Assembly (NCBI GenBank): GCA_025454955.1
Contig: JALONL010000023.1
Coordinates: forward strand, 25,486-89,485
DNA: 64,000 nt
Direction of reading: 5' to 3'
Source of the DNA: Bacteroidia bacterium
GTDB taxonomy: Bacteria; Bacteroidota; Bacteroidia; Palsa-965
Shown here: piece after piece, positions 1-8,012 of the stretch
How the letters are laid out: each line of letters begins with the position of its first letter
Position numbering within the stretch: position 1 is the first letter of the stretch
Program-made: the position numbers and the translations under genes
Notes under the pieces: model-generated
Seen by the model: the letters and a program-made list of their open reading frames with translations, nothing else
Database searches by the model: none
What the model was told of the DNA's origin: nothing

Positions 1-734
1 GATACCGATTGCAGGAAGCTGAGTTGCCCGGCCATGTTCATAACCTGTGCCCGGCCCGAATCGCGGCGGATTTTTTCGCAGAGTTCGGCATCGCCCGGCG
101 CGCCCAGCAGATACACGCGGTAATGTGCCGGCACCAGTGCAATAAGTTTCAGCCACTGCGAGGCGGGCCACTGCTTGGTAAACCACACCGATGCGGGCGC
201 AATACATATATATGGCCCGGCCTGCTTGTGAAACGACACGGCTTTTTCGTCGGCAGCGGTGGGGTAAAGCCTCGGGGCCTGTGTTTCCTCGTCGGTGAGG
301 TGTACAATGAGATCGAGGTTACGGCGTATTTCGTGGCGGCCGGTGCCTATTTCGTGAGGCAGTGCGCGGGTGTAGCGCCAGCTCAGCGGATTTTTGTCGA
401 AACCAATACGCTGTTTTGCGCCCGAAAAGCCGGCCAGTATGCCCGACGAGGCAAAGCGGTGCAGGTTGATGACCACATCGTATTTGCGCCGCCGTATCTG
501 CCACAGGAGTTTCCAGAGGTTGCGCAGCTTGCCTTCTTTTTTATTCCACACCAGCACCTGATGCAGAAACGGATGTCCGGCCAGCAGTCCTTCGTTTCCT
601 TTGCGCACGAGCATATCAATTTCGGCCTTGGGGTAATGGTGGCGCAGTTTTTCGGCCACGGGAGTAGCCAGCACCACATCGCCGGTAAAGGCAGTCTGGA
701 TAATGAGTATGCGTTGAAGTGCGTCGGAGCTCAC
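1..734 (-). CDS. Glycosyltransferase family 9 (heptosyltransferase-like), truncated at window edge
   Basis: Minus-strand reading from a GTG at 734 gives VSSDALQRILIIQTAFTGDVVLATPVAEKLRHHYPKAEIDMLVRKGNEGLL...ICIAPASVWFTKQWPASQW; GT9 pattern. Absent from the ORF track because the frame runs off the window. Confidence 0.85.
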   Translation of the reverse strand, partial: MSSDALQRILIIQTAFTGDVVLATPVAEKLRHHYPKAEIDMLVRKGNEGLLAGHPFLHQVLVWNKKEGKLRNLWKLLWQIRRRKYDVVINLHRFASSGILAGFSGAKQRIGFDKNPLSWRYTRALPHEIGTGRHEIRRNLDLIVHLTDEETQAPRLYPTAADEKAVSFHKQAGPYICIAPASVWFTKQWPASQWLKLIALVPAHYRVYLLGAPGDAELCEKIRRDSGRAQVMNMAGQLSFLQSV

Positions 735-752
735 GGCTGCTCGGCTTAGGAT

Positions 753-1562
753 TTATACGGCCACGCTGAAATCGCGCAGGGCATCGTTGAGCGAGGTTTT
801 CAGGTCGGTGCTGGCTTTGCGCTGACCGATGATGAGTGCGCAGGGCACCTGATACTCGCCTGCGGGGAATGTTTTGGTATAGCTGCCGGGAATTACCACC
901 GAGCGCTCGGGCACGTAGCCTTTGTGCTCTACGGGTGTGGTTCCGGTTACGTCTATAATTTTGGTAGAGGCCGTAAGCACCACATTGGCGCCCAGCACGG
1001 CTTCGTGGCCCACGCGCACACCTTCCACCACAATGCAGCGCGAACCGATAAATGCGCCGTCTTCGATAATAACGGGTGCAGCCTGCACGGGTTCAAGCAC
1101 ACCGCCAATGCCCACGCCGCCGCTCAGGTGCACGTTTTTGCCTATTTGTGCGCACGAACCTACCGTGGCCCAGGTATCCACCATAGAGCCGCTGTCCACA
1201 TACGCGCCAATGTTTACGTAGCTGGGCATAAGAATTACGCCTTTGGCCAGAAATGCCCCGTGGCGGGCCACCGCATGAGGCACCACGCGCACACCGAGTT
1301 GCTGGTAATTATGCTTGAGGGGCATTTTATCGTAAAACTCCATGGGCCCGGCTTCGAAGGTTTCCATTTGCCGGATGGGGAAATACATGATTACGGCCTT
1401 TTTTATCCAGTCGTTAACCCGCCAGCTGCCGTCAGACAGTGGTTCGGCCACGCGGAGCAGACCCTTGTCGAGCGATTCAATCACATCGTGTATTACAGAC
1501 TGTGCGTCGGCATTGGCCAGCAGGGTGCGGTTTTCCCAGATTTCCTCAATAAACTGTTGCAT
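753..1562 (-). CDS. dapD: 2,3,4,5-tetrahydropyridine-2,6-dicarboxylate N-succinyltransferase
   Basis: 269 aa, left-handed beta-helix hexapeptide pattern, SGSMVDTWATVGSCAQIGKNVHLSGGVGIGGVLEP. Confidence 0.95.
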   Translation of the reverse strand: MQQFIEEIWENRTLLANADAQSVIHDVIESLDKGLLRVAEPLSDGSWRVNDWIKKAVIMYFPIRQMETFEAGPMEFYDKMPLKHNYQQLGVRVVPHAVARHGAFLAKGVILMPSYVNIGAYVDSGSMVDTWATVGSCAQIGKNVHLSGGVGIGGVLEPVQAAPVIIEDGAFIGSRCIVVEGVRVGHEAVLGANVVLTASTKIIDVTGTTPVEHKGYVPERSVVIPGSYTKTFPAGEYQVPCALIIGQRKASTDLKTSLNDALRDFSVAV

Positions 1563-1674
1563 AACTCAGGTGTTTGAGGCACGAAGGTAATGTGTGTGTG
1601 GTGCTTTGCCACATTTGCCGGGTGTTTTTGATATTAATTTTTTCATCAGCGCCCCCGCCACGTATCTTTGCGGC

Positions 1675-2088
1675 ATGGCCCGTTTACTGGCAATTGATTT
1701 TGGCACCAAACGTTGCGGCATAGCCGTAAGCGACCCCATGCAACTCATTGCCACCGGCCTTACCACGGTTCACAGCAAAGACATTCTCGCCTGGCTGGCC
1801 GATTACACAAAGCGCGAACCCGTGGAAACCTTCATAGTGGGCGAACCCAAACGCCTCAACGGCCAGCCCACCGATGCCACACAGCATGTGGAAGCCTTCG
1901 TAAAACACCTGCGCAGGCAGTTTCCCCAAATTCCGGTACAACGCATCGACGAGCGTTTTACCTCCAAAATGGCCTTTCAAAGCCTCATCCACTCGGGCCT
2001 GGGGCGCAAAGACCGGCAGAATAAAGCCCTTATTGATGAAGTAAGCGCCGTAATTCTGCTTCAGAATTACATGGACAGCAGCCGTTAA
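1675..2088 (+). CDS. ruvX: Putative pre-16S rRNA nuclease / Holliday junction resolvase YqgF family
   Basis: MARLLAIDFGTKRCGIAVSDPMQLIATGL...RIDERFTSKMA; start moved from ORF start 1594 to ATG 1675, preceded by TATCTTTG at 1663-1670. Confidence 0.92.
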   Translation: MARLLAIDFGTKRCGIAVSDPMQLIATGLTTVHSKDILAWLADYTKREPVETFIVGEPKRLNGQPTDATQHVEAFVKHLRRQFPQIPVQRIDERFTSKMAFQSLIHSGLGRKDRQNKALIDEVSAVILLQNYMDSSR

Positions 2089-2321
2089 CACTTCACTACA
2101 GAGTAAACCTTGCTTTGCCCTGAATTTTAATTTTAAATGATACCCAGTCCAAAACAGGTACTTATCCTCTTGCCGGCAGGCTTTACTGTTCATATTTTTG
2201 GATAACTCAAAAGCCAGAGAATTCGGCCTGCTAAATCGATAAATGCCAAAATTGTTAAAAAAATATCTTGCAATCGTAACAAAGTCTTTATAATATCGTA
2301 GAACAAAGCACCTCTGCACGA

Positions 2322-2450
2322 ATGAACGTAATTGAAAAGACCCGCCCTGAATTTGATTCCGCCCCAACGGAATATCACTTTACCATTCCGGACGGTTGCA
2401 TCACCTTACCTCATTGGCTTTGCAGAAAGACCTTCACTGTAAAGAATTAA
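2322..2450 (+). CDS. Small ORF, 42 aa (MNVIEKTRPEFDSAPTEYHFTIPDGCITLPHWLCRKTFTVKN)
   Basis: ATG-to-TAA reading immediately upstream of the next CDS; no homology known to me. Confidence 0.35.
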   Translation: MNVIEKTRPEFDSAPTEYHFTIPDGCITLPHWLCRKTFTVKN

Positions 2451-2461
2451 TTCCCCTACAA

Positions 2462-2941
2462 ATGAGTGCTGAATTTAAACGAATCTACAGTAATTCCAAC
2501 CATTCGCCCCGAACGGTTAAAACCATCTCCAAAGACCGGATCGAATGGCTTATTGATGCCTGCGGAATAGACCCCCGCATTGCTTCTGTAGATCTTGAAA
2601 GCATAAAAGCCAAACTCTGCTGCTCCGAAGAAGGCGAAAACTGGTCGTTGGAGAAATGCGACGAGGCAGAAATTGAATACAAGCGTTTCCTGCAATTATA
2701 TCTCCGCTACGGTCCCGGCGTATATCCTACGCCCGATATGTACACCGTTTGGCAATACCACCAGTCGGAACCAATGAACTACCGCAATGACTGCATGGCC
2801 ATGTTTGGTCATCTCCCGCCCGATTTTCCGGTGGTTGGCCTGCGCGATCAGTATTCACCCAAGCCCTCGCACGCAGGCATTAACAAAACCCGTGAGCGTT
2901 ACGCCGAGTTGTTTGGACGGCCTATGCTGATGGTGGTGTAG
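2462..2941 (+). CDS. Hypothetical protein; segment resembles glycine-rich-domain/DUF1399-like proteins
   Basis: YKRFLQLYLRYGPGVYPTPDMYTVWQYHQSEPMNYRNDCMAMFG resembles the ...PTxxIDxxWHxHIL.T..Y..DC...FG signature. ORF also open from 2396; ATG 2462 preferred. Confidence 0.5.
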   Translation: MSAEFKRIYSNSNHSPRTVKTISKDRIEWLIDACGIDPRIASVDLESIKAKLCCSEEGENWSLEKCDEAEIEYKRFLQLYLRYGPGVYPTPDMYTVWQYHQSEPMNYRNDCMAMFGHLPPDFPVVGLRDQYSPKPSHAGINKTRERYAELFGRPMLMVV

Positions 2942-2967
2942 AAGTTTGATTACTGAACGATATAATG

Positions 2968-2993
2968 GCCGGAGCTTTGCTCCGGCTTTTTTT
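2968..2993 (+). terminator. Rho-independent terminator
   Basis: GCCGGAGC-TTT-GCTCCGGC followed by a T run, just after the 2462-2941 CDS. Confidence 0.85.
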
Positions 2994-3045
2994 GTAAGCT
3001 GCGCAAAGTTTACATCGCCGAAGGCGATAGAAACTTTGTGCTTTC

Positions 3046-3073
3046 CTGAAACAAGTCTCCAGACTTGTTTCAG
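3046..3073. repeat. 28-bp near-palindrome
   Basis: CTGAAACAAGTCT-CC-AGACTTGTTTCAG, perfect 13-bp arms. Confidence 0.85.
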
Positions 3074-3160
3074 TGTACGGATTACTGCCCGTCAAAGAAC
3101 TTAAACAAAGTTCGGATGACTGCTGATAGTTTCGAAAACTGAATTCAAAAAACGTTTGAT

Positions 3161-3547
3161 TTGCGCGAAATGCGCGATGCCTCGCGCATTTACGGGAATC
3201 AGGCATTCCCGTAAATGCGAAACAAAGTTCAGACGATTGCTGATAGTTTCGGAAACTGAATTCAAAAAACTTTTGATTTGCGCGCAATGCGCGATGCCTC
3301 GCGCATTTACGGGAATCTGGCATTCCCGTAAATGATTGCAGATATTCCAGATACTGATATGAAAACTTTTGATTTGCGCGCAATGCGCGATGCCTCGCGC
3401 ATTTACGGGAATCTGGTATTCCCGTAAATGCGAAACAAAGTTCAGACGATTGCTGATAGTTTCGAAAACTGAATTCAAAAAACGTTTGATTTTCGCGCAA
3501 TGCGCGATGCCTCGCGCATTTACGGGAATCAGGTATTCCCGTAAATG
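3161..3547. repeat. Four-copy double-hairpin repeat array
   Basis: Core TGCGCGATGCCTCGCGCATTTACGGGAATcaggcATTCCCGTAAATG at ~3161-3217, 3279-3334, 3374-3430, 3492-3547; three of the inter-copy segments share ...ttcnnaaactgaattcaaaaaac. Confidence 0.9.
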
Positions 3548-3560
3548 TGCGTTTTCTCCA

Positions 3561-5015
3561 TCACCCCGCTATCGCCTTAAACACTGCCACATTCAGATAC
3601 TTCGCCAGCATGGCTTCATAATCGGGCGATACTGGTTTTTTCTTGTAGGTATCTTCCAGCATTTTGAAATACGTTTCAAAAGCGCCTATGCCCATGAGTT
3701 GCAGGTAGGCTGCGCAATGCTGGTAACTGAGCTGGATGAGGAACTGATAAATCACGGTAAGTTCCCCGATCAATGCTTCGAATAGTTGTTCGAGGGCGGC
3801 AAGCTGTTCGTTGCTGAGTATGGTTATTTTGCTGAGTGCAATGCGCAGTGCATCGAGCAACTGACGGAGGTGATTTTTGGCCCAGCGCGTTTCGGAGAGG
3901 AGTTTTACGGCGGTGAGTATGAGTTTCTGCGCGGCATCGGATATGTGCAGGCGGGTCATGAATGCGGTAAATGCATCTTTGCCTGTGCCGGTAACCCAGT
4001 TGAGCAGCAGGTGCGAAACCAATGGCAGGGCATCTTCGCCGGCATCAGTGAGCAGTTGCAGACTTACCTGCCCGGGCAGAGGGGCTGTTTGCGGCAAAAG
4101 CTGGGTGTACAATCCGCCGGGCGAAAAGTAGCCGGCACCTTTAAGGCTGCGGGCTGTCATGGCGGCCGAAATTAAGCCCAGTGCTGCACTGCCGCGCAAA
4201 TACGGGGCATACAAAAACGGCACCTTTTCGAGCATGGCCGGCTCCCAGCCGTGCGGTACGGGATCTATGGCATTCCAGATGCGCATGGTGCGTGTGCCAA
4301 GGTGCGCGGCATAGTACACCGAAAAAGCATTGTTACCTGGCGTGGCTCCGGCCGAAGGCATGGTCGATACGGTAAACTTATGCTGCGCATCCCAATACGG
4401 CTGCTGGTTTTCGAGCGAGAGTGCCAGCGTGGCCGAAAGCGCACCGCCCAAACTATGGCCGGTAACGATAACGTGTTGCGGATGTATGTGCTTCTTCGCC
4501 TCACCCGCCAGAAATTCCTGAATGGTTTTTCCGTTGCTTTTCATGCTCCGCAAAATGTGCAGACCAATGTAAGTGCCCCGCGAAATATGCACCGGATCTT
4601 TTGCGGTAAGTGCCTTTAGTTCCTCTTCGCTTACGCTGTCGGCATTGGGCAGTGCATACACCCACGCCACGGCTTCCTGCACCATGAAATCTTCGGTAAA
4701 CCAGCCGTAGGTGGAAAGCGGATTGGTGCCCGCCACCGCCACCACATAAGTACCATGCACCGCATCGTAAGCCACAAACACGGTATTGCTGGCCACCTGC
4801 TTCGCCACATCTTCGCCTTCCGAAACCACCACCGGCCCCCACACCAACTGCCACTGCCCCATCCAGCTGATAAAATCTTTTTCACTAAAGGCATGGTCGA
4901 GTGCATTGTGCATCCAGGTTTGCAGCACCTGCGCCGAACCTTTTTTGCCCATGCATAAATTGGAAAGGTAGTTGAGCGCAAACACGCGCTGGGTGGGATT
5001 GAAGGCTGAATTCAT
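3561..5015 (-). CDS. Class 3 lipase family protein
   Basis: 484 aa, VIVTGHSLGGALSATLALSL (GxSxG), upstream VVAVAGTNPLSTYGW; no N-terminal signal peptide evident. Confidence 0.8.
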   Translation of the reverse strand: MNSAFNPTQRVFALNYLSNLCMGKKGSAQVLQTWMHNALDHAFSEKDFISWMGQWQLVWGPVVVSEGEDVAKQVASNTVFVAYDAVHGTYVVAVAGTNPLSTYGWFTEDFMVQEAVAWVYALPNADSVSEEELKALTAKDPVHISRGTYIGLHILRSMKSNGKTIQEFLAGEAKKHIHPQHVIVTGHSLGGALSATLALSLENQQPYWDAQHKFTVSTMPSAGATPGNNAFSVYYAAHLGTRTMRIWNAIDPVPHGWEPAMLEKVPFLYAPYLRGSAALGLISAAMTARSLKGAGYFSPGGLYTQLLPQTAPLPGQVSLQLLTDAGEDALPLVSHLLLNWVTGTGKDAFTAFMTRLHISDAAQKLILTAVKLLSETRWAKNHLRQLLDALRIALSKITILSNEQLAALEQLFEALIGELTVIYQFLIQLSYQHCAAYLQLMGIGAFETYFKMLEDTYKKKPVSPDYEAMLAKYLNVAVFKAIAG

Positions 5016-5368
5016 TGTTTGTCAGGGGAAATAGTTTCTGCTTAAACTTATCAGACAGAAAGCAAATAATTCAGCGTCTGTTTATAAGTTTTTTCGAATT
5101 AATTTATTACTAAACAAAACAATTAACACTTATCGAATGAAACAAAATATTAGTCGATATATAAATAAATTTGAGCGCGTAAATCATTCAAATGGTTAGA
5201 ATATAAATTGTAGATCTTCATTAATAAAATAGTCAGCAAAAAGGTGTTTTTTCTTCCCAATTATCCAAATAATATACTGAGAAATTTCTCAAAAAAACGC
5301 TCAATTATATTATATTAAATAAATATATGTATCTGTCAATACTCACTCTCTTTCTCACCCTGAAAAAA

Positions 5369-5425
5369 CTATCTGTTCTGCGAATACAAAAACCCCATTT
5401 TACTGATATCATGATTAATAGAGAA
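5369..5425 (-). pseudogene. Relic of an eCIS fibre gene 3' end
   Basis: Minus strand reads ...INHDISKMGFLYSQNR*, matching the intact fibre C-terminus YHISKLWGDEEMGFVYSQNR*; about 26/28 nt identity in the last 28 nt. Confidence 0.65.
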
Positions 5426-5540
5426 AAATACACTCAATATATAATTTCAAGAGTAAAATCCTCAGATCAGTCGAAGGCAAATCATAAAATCTGATGAGAA
5501 GTAATATTTATGTGATAAAATAAATTTGCTAAAAAAACCC

Positions 5541-7136
5541 ATGAAAAACGTTTCTAAATTATTAATTCTGTTGTCGATATTCCTGTATTCTTGCAGCACA
5601 TCGGGTGTAAAACTAATTCCTGTAAAAAACGACAAAGAATATCAGTATATTGATACTGATGGTAAAATTATTATCAATGCTCAATTCAGTGAAGCCAGTT
5701 TGTTTTATGAAGGACTTGCACTGGTTAAATCAACTCCCCCCGCCTCAAAGTGGGGATATATAGACGAAGAAGGGAAGTATGTAATACAGCCAAAGTACAA
5801 GATGGCCACAGTTTTCAGTGAGGGAATTGCCTGGGTGGTTGAAGAGAATGGAGCACCGGTAGCAATTAACAAAGAAGGAAAAACTTTATTTACTCTCCAA
5901 AATGCAGATGAGGTAAATAATTTTCACGATGGAATGGCAGCCTTTAGTATAGCAGACAGCACTGGAAGTAAATGGGGGTTTGTAGATAAGGAAGGGAAGA
6001 TAATAATAGCTCCACAATTTGCTGCAGTTATGCACTTTAGTGAAGGTTTATGTGCAGTTGCAAATCGTAAAAACAAATGGGGGTTTATCAATCCGAAAGG
6101 AGAGTTGAGTATTAACTATCAATTTGATATTGCCGGAATTTTTGAGAATGAAAAGGCAGCTGTTGGGCTTAATAACAAGGTAGGCATTATTGATGCTGAC
6201 GGAAAATATAAGATAAATCCACAATTTGGTCGAATTTACATTGATGATGAAATATTTCTGGTGGAGCAAAATGGGAAATGGGGATGGTGTGATAATGAAG
6301 GGAAACTTATTATCAATCCACAATTTGAAATCGCTTTCCCTTTTGGAAACAATGATATTACTCCGGTGAAGTCTGGCGATAATTTTGGTTATGTAGATAA
6401 AGAAGGGAAAATGACGATCAACCCACAATTTTCTTTCGCTTTCCCATTTAACGGGGATAATGCAATTGTGAGCAATGGCAGTCAGGTAGGAATAATTGAT
6501 GAAGAAGGGAAATACTTGGTAAATCCACAGTTTGAAAATGTCTCAAAAGATGTAATGCATTATTTTTCCAACAAAATTTCGGCATTTCAAACTGCTGAAA
6601 CTGATTATTTCGATGTGTCTGTGATTGCAAATTATATTAGTAAAGAAATTACTTCAGATAGTTTTTGGGGAATTACATTTTCGATGCCATTAAATAAGAT
6701 AATGGAAAAGTTTAAAATAAGCGCATCTGACTGGAATTCATATTCATCTTCATTCAAAATTATGGATGATATTTCAATAAGTAAAGATGCTGAAGGGGAC
6801 CTCTCGTTAATCGGAAAACCGTTAAGATATATTTCAGATGGATGGTATGGAGTCAGATCGGTTATCGATGATGAATATTTACCACAACATTATCTTTTCA
6901 GAATAAATTTGAAAGGAAATGGTGTAGGTAAAGAACAAAATTTAATATCGGCCATTTCGAAATCAATAAAAGGCTACACTGAACAAGTTAAGGAAAACGA
7001 AAGTATAATTCTTGAAAACAAAAATCATATTATTCGGATAAACGAAAACGGTGGAGTTGAAATTCATATTATTCCAAAATTAGTTCCTCCCCAAAACAAA
7101 TCAGAAACAAGCAATACACTTCAGGAAACTGAATAA
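5541..7136 (+). CDS. WG-repeat lipoprotein
   Basis: MKNVSKLLILLSIFLYSC lipoprotein signal; repeated WG(Y/F)(I/V)(D/N)xEGKxxIxPQF motifs. ORF-track start 5526 is a TTG; ATG 5541 preferred. Confidence 0.88.
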   Translation: MKNVSKLLILLSIFLYSCSTSGVKLIPVKNDKEYQYIDTDGKIIINAQFSEASLFYEGLALVKSTPPASKWGYIDEEGKYVIQPKYKMATVFSEGIAWVVEENGAPVAINKEGKTLFTLQNADEVNNFHDGMAAFSIADSTGSKWGFVDKEGKIIIAPQFAAVMHFSEGLCAVANRKNKWGFINPKGELSINYQFDIAGIFENEKAAVGLNNKVGIIDADGKYKINPQFGRIYIDDEIFLVEQNGKWGWCDNEGKLIINPQFEIAFPFGNNDITPVKSGDNFGYVDKEGKMTINPQFSFAFPFNGDNAIVSNGSQVGIIDEEGKYLVNPQFENVSKDVMHYFSNKISAFQTAETDYFDVSVIANYISKEITSDSFWGITFSMPLNKIMEKFKISASDWNSYSSSFKIMDDISISKDAEGDLSLIGKPLRYISDGWYGVRSVIDDEYLPQHYLFRINLKGNGVGKEQNLISAISKSIKGYTEQVKENESIILENKNHIIRINENGGVEIHIIPKLVPPQNKSETSNTLQETE

Positions 7137-7249
7137 TATTTTTAAATGTACAATACATAGCCGTTGCCCGGTAAATTCAGGTAACGGCTATATTTTAACT
7201 CATTGCACCTCATGTTAGTGTATCAACTACAATTTGATACAATCACTCC

Positions 7250-8002
7250 TCACCTGTTCTGCGAATACACAAAACCCATTTCCTCATCGCCCCACAATTT
7301 CGAGATGTGATAACTCGCCATCACATCCTTTCCATAATTCCTGCAGGTACGCAGTTGCAGGCCATAACTGTACGTAGTGCCTTTCCATCGTAAACCCAGC
7401 TTATTCCAAAACCAGCCGTAATGTGCCTGATGCTTTTGTATGGTGCTGCTTGAACGGCCAAAGGTGCTGAGCGCGTGTGCGTGCAGCAGTGCATAACGTC
7501 CTTTGCCCGGCGAGCCCACACGGGCCACTACTTCAAATGCCTGACAGCCGTTGAGGTCTTTCACCACATCGTGCCACTTGCCATCGGCCGGAATGGTGCC
7601 GGCGGCGAAAGTGCCCACGCGGCCGTTGAAACCGGCCAGTCCGTTTACGTGCAGCAGGTGTTGTGGTTCTATGGTGCCAATGCCAATGTTTCCGCCCTGT
7701 TGCAGAAAGAGACGTACGCCGCCGTCGGGGCCAGGTTCGGAGAAACTGAGGCCTTTCTGACTGTCGCCGGGATCGAGGCCGATGCTCCAGGCGGGGTTTT
7801 TCTGTTCGATGCTGCGGAAGAAACTTTGCAATTGTTTCGAGCTTCCTTCGGGCGAAAGCAGCAGGCCGTATTCGAGGTCTTTCGAAAAGCCGTCGTCGAT
7901 GCGGTTTACCATCGAGTCGATGAGGGCTTCGAAACTGCCTTCACCGGGCATTTTGCCTTTGCGGAAATATTCTTTGAGCGTATTGCGATTCTTCAGGTTC
8001 AT
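7250..8002 (-). CDS. eCIS fibre/receptor-binding-like protein
   Basis: GNIGIGTIEPQHLLHVNG motif typical of Bacteroidota adhesin/tail-fibre proteins; last gene of the eCIS cluster, just downstream of baseplate J. Confidence 0.6.
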   Translation of the reverse strand: MNLKNRNTLKEYFRKGKMPGEGSFEALIDSMVNRIDDGFSKDLEYGLLLSPEGSSKQLQSFFRSIEQKNPAWSIGLDPGDSQKGLSFSEPGPDGGVRLFLQQGGNIGIGTIEPQHLLHVNGLAGFNGRVGTFAAGTIPADGKWHDVVKDLNGCQAFEVVARVGSPGKGRYALLHAHALSTFGRSSSTIQKHQAHYGWFWNKLGLRWKGTTYSYGLQLRTCRNYGKDVMASYHISKLWGDEEMGFVYSQNR

Positions 8003-8012
8003 GTGCGATGGG

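Noticed and set aside
9-749. 246-aa plus-strand ORF
   Set aside because: Antisense to a clear glycosyltransferase 9 reading frame on the minus strand (1-734); composition artefact.
2922-3500. 192-aa minus-strand ORF with repeated SGIPDSRKCARHRALRANQK-like units
   Set aside because: Read-through of the palindromic repeat array; the repeats are hairpins open in several frames, with no independent coding support.
3161-3547. Possible CRISPR array
   Set aside because: Repeat cores are long palindromes and the intervening DNA is itself repeated, unlike unique spacers; no cas genes.
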